Positions 46,496 through 57,368 of a stretch of DNA of 64,000 nt are shown here, in pieces. The stretch's first letter is position 1, and the number at the start of each line of letters is the position of its first letter. Both the position numbers and the translations under genes were made by a program. The notes under the pieces are model-generated. The model worked only from the letters and a program-made list of their open reading frames with translations, had not been told where the DNA came from and did no database searches. The stretch comes from Protopterus annectens (Eukaryota; Chordata; Ceratodontiformes; Protopteridae). The DNA lies in the NCBI RefSeq assembly GCF_019279795.1, contig NC_056737.1, forward strand, positions 1,196,433,741-1,196,497,740, written 5' to 3'.

Positions 46496-46930
46496 TTAGT
46501 GGAGTGGAAAGAAAGGTAGTGGTTGGATGGGGTGGGTGATATTAGAGTGGGAGTTGTAAGGGCATAGCCAGCATGTTTTTAGGTGCGCTTTTAGTAAAGT
46601 TTTGAAGTGGGTGCATGATGGTACGGAGGTAATTGTGGGTGGAAGGGAGTTCCATAATTTTGCTATGGTGTAAGAGAATAGTGCTTCACCAGCAGAGTTA
46701 TTGGCTTTAGTGATCTGCAAGTGATTTTTTTTGCTGGATCTTAGTGGTCTGGTGGTGCGATAGGGTTGGAGTAGATTCTGGAGGGATGGGACATTTAGTG
46801 GATGGTTTACTAGTTTGTGGGCGAGTGAGAGTTGATACCATTGAAGGAGGTGAGGGAGTTCAAGCCAGCCCAGTTCAGCAAGTGAGACAGTGATGACTAT
46901 GGTAGGATGCCCCTGTGGCGAATTTGGCAA
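46496..46930 (-). pseudogene. L2-like ORF2 C-terminus
   Basis: Frame-shifted continuation of the RT at 46970. LAELGWLELPHLLQWYQL, SAGEALFSYTIAKLWNSLPP and FKTLLKAHL match the C-termini at 3275-3767 and 56340-56788. Confidence 0.88.
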
Positions 46931-46969
46931 TTTTGTTGTAGCAGGTCTCTAGCTTGTTTAGATTGCATT

Positions 46970-48075
46970 GCCTTAGGTTGGTATATATATTGGAGAGGCA
47001 TAAAGTAGGGTGGAGATAAGGTGGGAATTTGCTATTGAAATCTTTGCTGCTTTGGTGAGAAGATGCTTATTTCTGTATAACGCTCCTAGTTTTTTGTGGA
47101 CTTTTTTTATGGTCATGGATATGTGAATGTCAAATTTTAGTTTATTGTCTATTTCCACTCCTAGCAATTTGGTGTGTTCAGTTGGGTATATAGTGATGTT
47201 GTCTTTTGCTGTGATGTTAAAGTGAAAGATGTTTTGAATATGTTTGGTGGGTTGGAAGATGAGTAGTTTAGTTTTGTTTGGGTTGAGTATTAATTGGGCA
47301 TCAGATAACCAAGTTTCAACAGAGGAAAAGGCTTCCTGTGTGACTTTTTGCAGTTTGGGTAGGGACTGGGCTGAGCAGATGATGGTTGAGTCATCTGCGT
47401 ATTGTATGAGTGTGCCATGTGTGGTGGCAGAGGCTAGATTATTTGTGAAAACAGAGAAGAGTAGGGGTCCAAGGATGGATCCTTGGGGAACCCCTATGGA
47501 GACAGGTAGTTGGGAAGATATGTCATTCTGCCATACAATGGATTGTTGGCGATCAGACAGGTAACTCTGAAACCAGTTGGTGACTGATTGTGAGAAGGAT
47601 AGGTTATTGAGGATAGAGATAAGTTGTTTGTGTGGGACCATGTCAAATGCTTTAGATAGGTCTAGGAAAGTAGCAGAGGAGAGATAGCCATTGTTTGTAT
47701 GCTGAAGGATAGTGTTAGTAAAGGAGAGTAAGGCAGTGGTGGTGCTATGGTTTGGTCGGAAACCATGCTGAGTATTGGAAAGGAGGTTGTTAGTAAGGAG
47801 GTAGTCTGAGACCTGAGAGTGTATGCATCTCTCTAGTATTTTGGAGAGTGGAGAGAGAATAGCTATGGGGAGGTAATTGGTTAGTTCTGTGGAGGGTCCG
47901 CCTTTGTGGTGGGGAATTATATGTGATACTTTCCACAGTGTGGGAACATAACTTTCTGACAGAGATCGGTTAATCAAGATGGATACTGGGTAGGCCAGAG
48001 CATCAGCTGCGATTTGTAGGTATTCACTTGGGAGGTTGTCTGCTGCTAATTTGGTGGGTTTAAGTTTAGTTAAGA
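46970..48075 (-). CDS. L2-like reverse transcriptase (5'-truncated ORF2)
   Basis: An open frame of about 365 codons runs from the truncation point. Motifs: HIIPHHKGG and PIAILSPLSKILERCIH (47900-47810), QHGFRPNHSTTTALL (47770), FLDLSKAFDMVPHKQL (catalytic Asp, about 47650), SIGVPQGSILGPLLFSVF (about 47480), IQYADDSTIIC (YADD intact, about 47400), LNPNKTKLLIF and KLLGVEIDNKLKFD. The endonuclease is missing. The frame ends at YIPT near 46973 and continues in another frame at 46930-46496. Apart from that one break the RT is undamaged, so this is one of the youngest LINEs here. Confidence 0.93.
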
Positions 48076-48088
48076 GTTTTTTTATGTT

Positions 48089-48535
48089 TCCTTACAGATT
48101 TCCTTACAGATGTAGAAGTAAAGCTATAAATCATCTGCATGGTGGTGATAGCTCAGTTGTTTCCTCCAATAAATGATGACTGATAGGATTTCCCTAGAGA
48201 TGTAGAAGTAAAGCTACATATCGTCTGCATGGCACTGATAGCTCAGACGTCTCCTACAATAAATGATGATGGATAGGATTTCCCAAGAGATGTAGAAGTA
48301 AAGCTATATATCATCTGCATGGCGGTGATGCTCAGACATTTCCTCCAATAAATGATGATTGATAGGATTTCCTATGATATGTAGAAGTAAAGCTATATAT
48401 CATCTGCATGGCACTGATAGCTCAGATGTTTCCTCCAATAAATGATGACTGATAGGTTTTCCCCAAAAGATGTAGAAGGAAAGCTGTATATCATCTGCAT
48501 GGCAGTGATAGCTCAGACGTTTCCTCCAATAAAGG
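48089..48535 (-). repeat. 90-bp satellite (right block), continuous with its LINE source
   Basis: About five units. At 48535 the outermost unit passes without a break into the LINE coding sequence that reads LPLEAFIGGNV, so the array edge coincides with the RT catalytic region. Confidence 0.9.
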
Positions 48536-48917
48536 CTTCTAGTGGCAACATAAGCAAAATGCATAATAAGGGATTTACAATGGAACCTTGTGAGACTCCC
48601 AAGTCCATTGGGTAATAAGATGATGGATTAATATCTGTTACTACTTTGGAGCTATCCAGACTTGTAAATGGCAAACCGATCCAAAAATGATATTGGAAAA
48701 ACTGCATTCAAGAGTGAAGCGATTTCATTATGTCCGATGAAGAAACATCAATAAGATTCAGAACCGAAAAGCAACTCGATCTCTCAATGTAAGGAGCTAA
48801 TTTACTTCCATAATGAGATGTCTTGGAGACCCATATAACCAGGTCAAGATCTGTACAAAATGTTGCATCTATGTTCTGTGAAGGTTTGTTATGAAAAAGC
48901 TGAAAGAAGGGAGTCAA
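48512..48917 (-). pseudogene. L2-type LINE reverse transcriptase segment, source of the satellite
   Basis: Minus strand: CFSVLNLIDVSSSDIM (degraded LVLLDLSAAFD box, about 48750), IGLPFTSLDSSK and DLGVSQGSIVNPLLCIL followed by LPLEAFIGGN (48610-48520). This order (D box, QGS box, LPL) is that of fish and amphibian L2-type RTs, whose YADD box follows next, exactly the part that is tandemly repeated. A different subfamily from the L2-like LINE inserted at 46166. Confidence 0.75.
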
Positions 48918-48919
48918 CT

Positions 48920-50635
48920 GGGAATCCAGTTAGGTTGCAGGGGGGAGTGAGACAAATTACAATGGGTTAGGCCCTGGTAAAGCAGCAAATTGCTCTTGGC
49001 ATATGGAATATTAATCATTGTTGAGAAAGGAGCCAGACTGTCTGTGGGAAGGTGAAAAGTACCAACTACATACAGCTGGCTTTACTTTCACTGGTTCTTG
49101 AGCACATTCCTAGCTATGAAAGTGATGTATCTTCCATGACAGAGATGCTGTTTCAGAAGAGACCTAGGCAGGGATTGAGATGTCACTCACCTGGTCAGGA
49201 TAAAACAGACGAAGAGGCTGGGTGTTCATTTAAGCAGCTTTAATACATACAAACACATCTGGATGGAGGATTGGTAACATAAACTTAAATGAACTAATAA
49301 ACAAACTGACTATTTCGCTCATACAGGCTAACACTCTGGCTGTTCACTCAAGCTGGCATGGCTGCCTGCACATGATCTGCATGTGCCCACTAACTGGAAT
49401 GCTTCTTAAAGATACAAACACACACTCTGATACGCACAACCCCCTGCCTGGATGAATGACAGTTTGTTTTAAGGTAGGAAAAGAGACAGTTATCCCAATG
49501 CAGCTGTAAGTTGCAGAAAGGAAAACTGGTGTTTATGCATATGGCTGTATCAACTATTTGGGCTATTTGGTATTTGAACACCGTGTAAATGGAGCTACAC
49601 AGGTATGACTGGGAAGAACAATTTCCATGATCTATATCTGAATAGGGAACTAATATCAGACTTCTGCTTCAGTTATGGATTGTCCATAATGAACCCCTTT
49701 GGACACAAGGCTTCTCATAAGTGTACGTGCTATCAAAGCACTCTGTGCTAAAGGTACATGGCTGACTTTATAATCATGTCAGCGGAATTAAGGCCATATG
49801 ATTTGACCATTCAGATCAAAACATGCATTTTTATTTATGTCATTAGTCCTGAGGTCATGCATTCTAGGAAGTCAAATCAAGAAAGATGCTGTAATGAGCA
49901 AATGACCACTGCTTTGACATGAGGTATGTCAGATCATGGTCAGAGTGTCAGCTCCACAGACATGTGAGATAAAATATGTAGAGAGGGTGTCATCAGTATG
50001 CCTAGGAGGTGCTTCATCTTAGGATGAGTTCAACCTCCACCTTCAAAGGAGCTTTTCTGGTATACTGGATGAGGCTAAAGAGGCAGAGTTTCATTAGAGC
50101 CTTTTCAAGATCTTCATTGTTGTGATGACAGAATGGATCTGTGGCTGAAAGGCAGGTGGTATTGTTATGACAATCCTAGGACCACTTTGTGGACACTACA
50201 CGTGAAGAGAGTTTTAAAGGTGAAGAAACAGACATCTGTGCATTGATAGATGGGTTGGGGTTTCCAAATTTGGCTAACAGATACCTGCTTATTGTAAACC
50301 TGTAAAAAATCAACATAGTCATGCAGGACATACTTGTTATGGCTCAGTATAATATCTGAGAGAGATCTGTGCATGGATTATGAATGCATTTACTCTTTGG
50401 TTTTATACTGTGGGTTTGTCTTACCCTGCCTACTTTAGCATACACCAAAAAACAAAATATTATTATGAACAGTTGGAGTTAAGGCAGCAAATTCTTTAAG
50501 TACTACAGTATGAAAAAGGATTTCTGCACTGCTTATATTTGTATGCACATGTAAGTAGCTTTTGACTCAGTAGCTCCACACCAAAATATTACAATGTGTG
50601 CCTCTGCCTAGTTTAAGTTACACATTCTCTTATAG
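48920..50635. other. Unassigned DNA
   Basis: No gene or recognised repeat. Base composition is ordinary for the window, and no open frame exceeds chance length. Confidence 0.4.
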
Positions 50636-50639
50636 GTTC

Positions 50640-50772
50640 ATAGATTAGTACTAAGCTAACTGCTCTTGTGAGCCATTTTAAGCCTAGCCAATTATCCCTT
50701 GTGAGACTCAAACCCTGCACCTTGTGTTTGTAAGGCAAACACCTTAACCATTAGGCCACCCTCCCAACCCCC
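50640..50772 (-). mobile_element. tRNA-derived SINE with a CR1-type tail
   Basis: Minus strand: GTGGCCTAATGGTTAAGG (A box), an anticodon arm with CTTACAA loop, GGGTTTGAGTCTC (B box), then ggcttaaaatggctcaca and gagcagttagcttagtacta ending near aacctataag. The tail resembles the CR1-like LINE 3' end at 44140-44185 (aggcttataatg ... ctagtacttacc). The tRNA part is well preserved, but the sequence runs on into the SINE tail, so it is not a tRNA gene. Confidence 0.75.
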
Positions 50773-50774
50773 TT

Positions 50775-51590
50775 GTCAACATATCTTGCCAACAGTCTGA
50801 TTTTCATTTAAATCTCATTGACTGTGCATCTTCAGACTTCACTGTATATATTATTTCTCTCTTCAGAACTGTTTGCTTTCGGTGTTCTTTTCTGTAATTG
50901 CTGTTTAACAACATGCAGATTCCTTTAAAACACAATTTGTTTCTGTTTATGCACAAGAAAGATACTTAGTATCCACTAAATCCAAATCTGCTGGCTCAAA
51001 GTGGGCAAGACAAATATTTCCAGCAAGATGCGGATATGGCTTCTGGTGCCTGCAAGTGCAGGATATCCTTCAGAAAATTTTAACTGCTGACATCACTGCA
51101 AGCTGTAGGACTACTGGAATGCAAACTGATACTAAGGAAATGTGATTTAATACAAGAGAGCACTATACTGGCTTAATAGAGTTTAGTGAAATGGTCTACA
51201 GGCTTCAGAAATTAAAAGCTTGGGGGATGCAGACATTTTGGATCATCTCTAAGCTATAAATGACATGTTGAGACTTTGTATTGTGAGTATTTCCTATTAA
51301 GGTTTAAAGCAGGAGAAAACATAAAACAATTATAGTCATCATCTGCCGAATAAATTAAATACAATCTCTTTATAGCTTATTGTGGCAGTAATGGCTCCTA
51401 ACAGGTATGGCCAAAGGTATGCAGTATACCCAACTCTTCCATTCTATGTGGTCCTTTCTTCTGCTGGTAGTAAGCATGTAGCAATAATGTTTAACCACAA
51501 AATAAGATTGATAACTGCAAATAATAATTTCAGCAATGTTATATACACCTGTATCAGCATACATGAAAGGAATACATTTCAATAAAAGCA
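50775..51590. other. Unassigned DNA
   Basis: No supported feature; only short chance frames on either strand. Confidence 0.4.
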
Positions 51591-51593
51591 AAT

Positions 51594-52900
51594 CTAACCA
51601 TGTGTATTAAACACTGAGAGGAAGATGAATGTAATTTTGAGGCTAAGGTCATGATTAACTCTCCAAGCATTTGTTTGGTCCAGTCCTTGCTTTACAACTG
51701 AGTAACAACATGTGATGTGATAATCAACAAACTTGATAAGACATATTCCTTTGATATAAGCTTTAATGTTATACACATATTTACCTAACAGCAGAGGCTC
51801 TAGGACAGAGCCCCAGGGGATGAAACTGGTGACGTTTTTCTGTCTAGGGCAAATACCCATGACTTTCATTTTATAGGTTCTGTCAGACAGACAAGTATGT
51901 ATCCAGTGAATTATGTAGGGATTAATGTTACATTGGAAGAGCCTGTCAATAATCCTAACATGGATGACAGTGTTGTAGGCCCTGGCTAGGTCCACATAAG
52001 CAATGGAGACTATATCAGGCTTATCAGTAACCTCAGTAACCTTTTCAAAGAACTCAGCCAAGTTGGGAAGACATGATCTGCCTTTTACAAAGTTAAACTG
52101 GTGAGTAACCAAGGAATATAAGATCATCGATAATTTTTTATTTGTTGCGGTAGATTGTGGTTCATAGCCTTGCAAATAATACTAGTAAGTCTAAAGTGTC
52201 TCTAATTCCCTGGGTCAGTAAAAGGACCAAGGGCACCACAACAGATGTTCTCCACATCTCAGGGATGGAACTGGAGAAGATGTGCAGGCTGAGGTCAGTA
52301 AAGGGACCAAGGACACTACAACCGAGGTTGTCCACATCTCGGAGATGGAACCAGAGAAGACACTCAGGCTGAGGTCAGCAAAGGGACCAAGGACACCACA
52401 GCAGAGGTTATCCATGTCTCAAGGATGGAACCAGAGAAGACACTCTGGCTGAAGAGCTGATGGAAAACTTTTGCTGGAAAGGCGTTGATGCTTCTCAGCA
52501 GATCTCCAGAGATTTTGTCAGGATCCACAGCCCTGGTGTATGTATTAATGGAAAGTGCAAAGCAGACTTAGCCCAGATTGATTCCAGGAGGAGAAGTATG
52601 GGGTGACAGAGGACAAACAGGAGCGTGGATGGGCTGAAGGTGGAAGTGAATTTGTCTGCAACAATATTAACAATGTCCCTGGGATTAGAGAAAGTGGTAT
52701 CATTACGGTTAAATTTGGTACAAAATTGCTGGTTAACCTTCATAATACCACTAAAGAAGGACTTATACTTATGATTTGAATTAGTCGCAACCTCAAGTTC
52801 ATAGTCATCCTTGCATTTCCTAATAGTAAGTTTCAGGGATTGATTTAACAGCATTAAATTGCTATATTGCAATGAAGTGGACATCTTTCAGAGATCGTTA
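51594..52900 (-). pseudogene. CR1-like LINE ORF2 fragment with internal tandem expansion
   Basis: Minus strand. The linker between endonuclease and RT is at 52884-52495 (LTIRKCKDDYELEVATN, then DPDKISGDLL). An expanded segment lies at 52206-52460. RT is at 52120-51600: FNFVKGRSCLPNLAEFFEKV, YVDLARAYNTV (Asn in place of the catalytic Asp), WIHTCLSDRTYKMKV, SFIPWGSVLEPLLLGKY and IKFVDYH where FADD is expected. Both catalytic boxes are lost. Confidence 0.85.
52206..52460 (-). repeat. About 81-bp tandem triplication inside the CR1-like LINE
   Basis: Units share aaagggaccaaggaca and gatggaac..gagaaga, starting near 52209, 52299 and 52380. On the minus strand each encodes part of the pre-RT 'MWTTSVVVSLVPLL' segment that CR1-type proteins have once. 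It is a LINE-internal amplification. Confidence 0.85.
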
Positions 52901-52904
52901 GGAG

Positions 52905-53400
52905 CTAATCCTTTTTCTTATACGGTTTGTTGATGTGGTGGTCCTTCATATGGTTTTAGTTATAAACATGCCATTATGTTTATGTCAGACTGGCAGAGAT
53001 GCCACAATACATCTAAATGGGGTTAAATCAGAGAGCAGTCAGCTGCGTTGGGTACAGGGTTTTCTGGGGAGCTATACCATTCATGGTTATCAGTAACATC
53101 TGTATGTAGGAAGTAAATAGTCTGTGAGTAATTCCTGAATAAAAAAGCATTATTAGGGGGTCAAGATGCATGAACATCGATTTGACACCACTTCAGAAAA
53201 CAATATTTATTTTTCAAAAATAGTTATTTTTTTAATAAACCTTTGTATCAGATTAATGAGACTTCCCATGTAAGCTATTTTTTGCAAGATACAGGAGGAG
53301 AGGTTACAGGTAACTAACATTATGGGCAGACATATTCTAGGCTACATGCAGTAGCATCTGCTTGAGATGGTGGTAGAATACATCACCAGAAAGAAAATCT
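52905..53400. other. Unassigned DNA
   Basis: No supported feature. Confidence 0.4.
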
Positions 53401-53406
53401 ACTAAG

Positions 53407-53816
53407 ATGTCTTCACTGCAGTCCAAATGTTTATTTTAAAACAAATGTTGACACAAGTTCAAAATACAGTAACAATAGGATCATAAGCGCTTTCATTCCA
53501 TAGTTTAGTTGTAAGGAACTTCATCAGATTTCTCATGAAGTTCCTTGCAACTAAACTTGTTTCAACATTCAGAACAAACACAAATATCAACCCTTTCTGG
53601 TAAAGAAGTCCCAGTAAAGAAAACCAAAAAATTAATCCAGCAAAATAGAGGGACTCCAAAACGTAATAAAGAAAACCCCAAAATTAATCCAAGTGCTTAT
53701 GGTGTCAACAATAATTTTTTTTTTATTGAAACTAGCAATTTTGGAGTCCCTCTATCTTGCTGGATTAATTTTTTTGTTTCAACATTAAATAAACATTCTG
53801 ACTGCAGTGAAGACAT
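53407..53816 (-). mobile_element. Short foldback element with PLE-type hammerhead motif
   Basis: About 410 bp with inverted ends: atgtcttcactgcagtc at 53407 is mirrored by gactgcagtgaagacat at 53800-53816, with partial similarity further in. It contains two more inverted pairs: 53502-53523 with 53535-53557 (gtttagttg.aaggaacttcat) and 53625-53660 with 53728-53764 (aattaatccagcaa.atagag). A canonical hammerhead core sits on the minus strand at 53527-53491. It codes for no protein. It could be a solo PLE terminal repeat or a small ribozyme-bearing retroelement. Confidence 0.6.
53478..53530 (-). ncRNA. Hammerhead-like motif with consensus CUGAUGA core
   Basis: Minus strand: CUGAUGA (53527-53521), helix II GUUCC against GGAAU around a large loop, GAAA (53494-53491) and GCGCUUA. 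The two core boxes are consensus, and the AGCGCU helix III is the same palindrome as in PLE copy 2. Helix I pairing beside the cleavage site is poor as I draw it. Confidence 0.6.
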
Positions 53817-53819
53817 ATT

Positions 53820-54360
53820 GATGGCTTTTCTGGTAACGTTTTAATCCTGGTGTTTCGTTTTTGCCTTAGTGAGATGGTGGTAGCTCAGGTGGATATAAAA
53901 ATCCCACATCATGTCACAAAAAGAGTACAGGAAGTTCCCTAATGCCTTGGCCAAATTACACCTAGAAGTGTAAGTACCATCCCTGGCCTCCCCTAGAATG
54001 AGGTCACTATCCTAGTAGTACTAACCTTGTCAGCAAAGGATAGACTGAGAGACAGATAGACAGATATTAACATTTCACAACAGGTATCCAAAGACTGTTT
54101 TCATACTCTGAGACAAAGTTTTAATTACAGAGACATTTTATTTATGTCCTTAGTTATCGTTCATTAACCAGGTAAGTGGGTTTGACTTTTTTTCAAGCAT
54201 GACCCAAGCAGTAAGGTCAAGACTAAATAAGGCATATTTATTTCTAAGCCAGGTATCTATATCTATATATATCTATATCTGTGTCTCTATGTTTATATAT
54301 AACTTTTATATACACATACATATATAGATAGATATACATGCACACATATATACATACATG
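53820..54360. other. Unassigned DNA, possible L2-tail scrap
   Basis: Near 54160-54215, attaaccaggtaagtgggtttga resembles a reversed L2-like 3' end; uncertain. From 54245 the sequence becomes TATC/TA-rich. Confidence 0.35.
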
Positions 54361-54369
54361 TGCATCTGT

Positions 54370-54378
<9 letters not shown>

Positions 54379-54432
<54 letters not shown>
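54379..54432. repeat. (TA)n microsatellite, left of L2-like LINE
   Basis: 54-bp TA run directly abutting the 5' end of the LINE at 54433. Confidence 0.95.
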
Positions 54433-54435
<3 letters not shown>

Positions 54436-55271
54436 ATATAAACCTACATGGTTTTACTCAATCCATTACCACTACAACAAGGCTTAATAAACCAAATAAG
54501 AAACAGAGTATCTTAGACTGGATACTCATAAACAAAGTCAATGTCTCATACAAAGTAGGAACTATGCCTGATGACCTCAGTGACCACTGCCTAACCTATA
54601 TCTCTAGAGAAAAGACTGACTATCAAAACCTCCCTAACATTAGAATAATACGCTGTACCAAACACTTTAAAACTGACCTATTTCAAAATGATCTCAAAAC
54701 ATGCAACTGGAACCTCTTGAAATCACTTCCACTTAATGAAGCAGTATCATTCTTCAACTCGACCTTCCTTTCCATTTTGGATAAACATGCCCCTGAACAC
54801 TCTATTAAAATGAAGTCCAACATAGCCCCATGGCTCTCAAAGGAAACAAAGAAATTAATTCATACTAAAAATAAAATTTGGGCCAAATGGAGATACCACA
54901 GAATCAGCTCTGATTTTCTTCATTTTTGCCAACTTAGGAATCTTACAAAAAAAGCTATAATCTCTGACAAAAAAAACTACTACTGTGAACTTCAAGAAAC
55001 CTATTTCAATAAACCCAAACAATGTTGGTCTTCTATCAACAAACTCCTTTCACCTGGAACGGCAAAAACTCCCTCCCCTCTAAACGCAGACCCAGATACC
55101 CCTAACCATACTGCAAACGCTTTTAATTCCTTTTTTATAGAAACCATTCAATCTCTTGCTAGACAACTGAACACCAATAACTTTTACCCTCCAAATAATC
55201 TGACTCCCCCCACAACTTCACTCTTCATCCTATCTCTACCTCTTTCATCTACAAGCTTATTCTCAAACTGA
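54433..55271 (+). pseudogene. L2-like ORF2, endonuclease end and linker
   Basis: SILDWILINKVNVSYKVGTM then LSDHCLTYIS gives the final endonuclease boxes (D-x-x-x and S-D-H). The linker follows, with APWLSKETKKLIHTKNKIW and YCELQETYFNKPKQCWSSINKLL. The frame breaks near 55200-55271 and continues in another frame to the RT. Confidence 0.88.
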
Positions 55272-55289
55272 AACCCTGCACCCCCTCTG

Positions 55290-56329
55290 CTAACAAACTC
55301 CCTTCTCTCTTTCTTCAAAAGGCTGCTAAACAGATTGCATACCCAATATCTATACTCATAAATAGGACTATCCAATAGGGAACCATACCAGATATATGGA
55401 AAGTCTGTCACATTATCCCACTACACAAAGGCGGTAACTCTATTGATTACACTAACTTTAGACCTATTGCTCTTCTCTCACCTCTAGCTAAGATAATGGA
55501 GAAATGTATCCATCAGCAACTTGTACAGTATCTCTCTTTACACAACATTATAGCCAACTGTCAACATGGCTTTAGACCCCACCATAGCACCTCCACTGCC
55601 CTCCTTTCCTTTGTTGATACCATCAACAACTATCGTAACTCCAATCTTTTCTCCTCTGCTCTATTCATTGACCTCTCTAAAGCTTTTGACATGGTGAACC
55701 ACTCTTCCCTTATTAACATCCTTGAATCCCTCTCATTTGATAACCTGGCTATTAAATGGTTTACTTCTTATCTAAGCAACAGACATCAAGCCGTTCTTTG
55801 GGACAATCATATCTCTTCATTATTACCTGTTTCTATTGGAGTCCCACAGGGCTCCATTCTTGTGCCACTTCTCTTCTCCCTTTACATAAACGATCTTAAC
55901 ACTGTAATCCCTCAAGCTACCTGCATCCAATATGCTGACGACTCCACTATTATTTGTTCAGCATCTACCTCTTCAGAGCTACTCTCTCTAACTCAAACTA
56001 CCTTCAACACTGTAGAAACTTGGTTTACTAGACGGTACCTCCTCCTCAATGCTAAAAAAACTAAACTTCTCCTTTTCACTCCTACCACTCGAGCCTCCCC
56101 ATTAAACTTCAACATCTTGTCAAATGACACCACTGTCATCTCTCCTGACTTGACAACTAAACTGCTAGGAATAACCATTGATAACAATCTCACTTTTGAT
56201 CAACACATCAATAACATCATCAAAACAGTTAACAAAAAAATAGGATCATTATACCGTATTAAACCATTTCTTACACCTTCTACCAGAGCTACTATCGCCC
56301 ACTCCCATCTGATATCTACTCTCTTTTAA
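55290..56329 (+). CDS. L2-like reverse transcriptase
   Basis: HIIPLHKGG (about 55415), then FRPIALLSPLAKIMEKCIHQ, CQHGFRPHHSTSTALL, FIDLSKAFDMVNHSS (catalytic Asp), SIGVPQGSILVPLLFSLYINDL, IQYADDSTIIC (YADD intact), LNAKKTKLLLF and KLLGITIDNNLTFDQH. Ends at TAA 56329; the C-terminal part goes on in a new frame. Gly-to-Val in the QGSILGPL motif (ILVPL) is the only clear change in a conserved box. Confidence 0.9.
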
Positions 56330-56788
56330 GCCTCACCTATTTTCACTAACCTTAAGAAGGCTAACCTAAATAAACTAGCAACTTGTTACAATAGCATTGC
56401 CCGGTTTGCCACCGGTAACCCTTTCAGAACACATCACTGTCATAACCTAAAACTCCTAGGCTGGCTTGAGCTACAAAACTGTCTTATGATCTCACAACTT
56501 ACTATTGCCCACAAGATACTTTACCAACCTGATAACACCCCTATACTTTCTCAACTTTTAATCCCTTATAACAATCTTACCTCCCTTCGATCGTCTTCTA
56601 AACTCATGACCAAATCTGTAAAATCTCATAACTTAGCTGGTGATTCTCTGTTCACTAATACTGTAGGTAGGACATGGAATCTGTTACCCACAGATATCAC
56701 TCTAATCTCCTCCTTACCACTCTTCAAACAAAAAATCAAACTGTACTTTCAAAATCACTGGCTTTGTTCCTGTAGGACTCCTGACTAA
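56330..56788 (+). pseudogene. L2-like ORF2 C-terminus
   Basis: LLGWLELQNCLM (about 56455), AGDSLFTNTVGRTWNLLPTD and LFKQKIKLYFQNHWL to a stop at 56786. It aligns with 3275-3767 and 46496-46930. Confidence 0.88.
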
Positions 56789-57300
56789 CCTTCTTCATTC
56801 CCCCCTACTCTACTTTAACTATATACTGTGCTTATTAGCTACACATATACTTACTTTTTTTTCTTGCCCTGTTGCTCTCCTCTTATGCTCCTACTCACTC
56901 CTCTTTTTCTCTCCCCTGCCCTCTTTTCCATCTTCTTACTTCTTCTCCTTTCTAGACTATTGTATCTCACTCTTCTCCTCTCTTGTATTACTACTTTAAT
57001 CCCTTCTAATCTCTTGTTATACTTCTTTCTCTCCGACGGATTATTGAAACTAATTGCTAATCTTTAGCATTTTAATTGTGATGCTTCTACTGACCTAGTA
57101 TATTTTTTGTGTGTGCCTTAGGTATTTGTTGTTCTTATTACTAAATGTATATTCTTATTGTACTTAAATTTTTTATTAATATGTCTCTTTGTATTGATTT
57201 ATATGTGGAGCTTTTCTCCCCGGGCCTCTACTGAAAATGGACATATATCCAGCTAGACTAGCCTGGTTAACAAATGTAAAATAAAATAAAATAAAATAAA

Positions 57301-57304
<4 letters not shown>

Positions 57305-57366
<62 letters not shown>
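57305..57366. repeat. (TA)n microsatellite between LINE and MITE
   Basis: TA run joining the LINE tail to the MITE; the same dinucleotide resumes after the MITE at 57799. Confidence 0.95.

Positions 57367-57368
<2 letters not shown>

Larger units (their letters stand above)
46166..48088 (-). mobile_element. L2-like LINE inserted in the 90-bp satellite
   Basis: Minus strand; the 3' tail (AAATA repeats) is at 46166-46195 and the 5' truncation near 48085. The satellite phase is conserved across the insertion: the left block breaks after ctgatagg and the right resumes at tttccttacagatgtag. The same family as 3260-4142 and 54433-57300. No long duplication is seen, apart from a doubled tttccttacag at the 5' junction. 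Confidence 0.92.
54433..57304 (+). mobile_element. L2-like LINE, near 2.9 kb, within (TA)n
   Basis: Plus-strand copy starting in the endonuclease C-terminus and ending in (AAAAT)n at 57270-57304, with (TA)n on both sides. The 3' end (tgaaaatggacatatatccag ... ctggttaacaaatgt) is shared with the copies at 4142 and 46166 and with the SINE at 1583. 5'-truncated within the endonuclease. Confidence 0.93.

Noticed and set aside
50640-50772. Functional tRNA gene
   Set aside because: A and B boxes are present, but the sequence continues directly into a SINE tail and the acceptor stem does not close; the same applies to 780-945 and 35478-35541.
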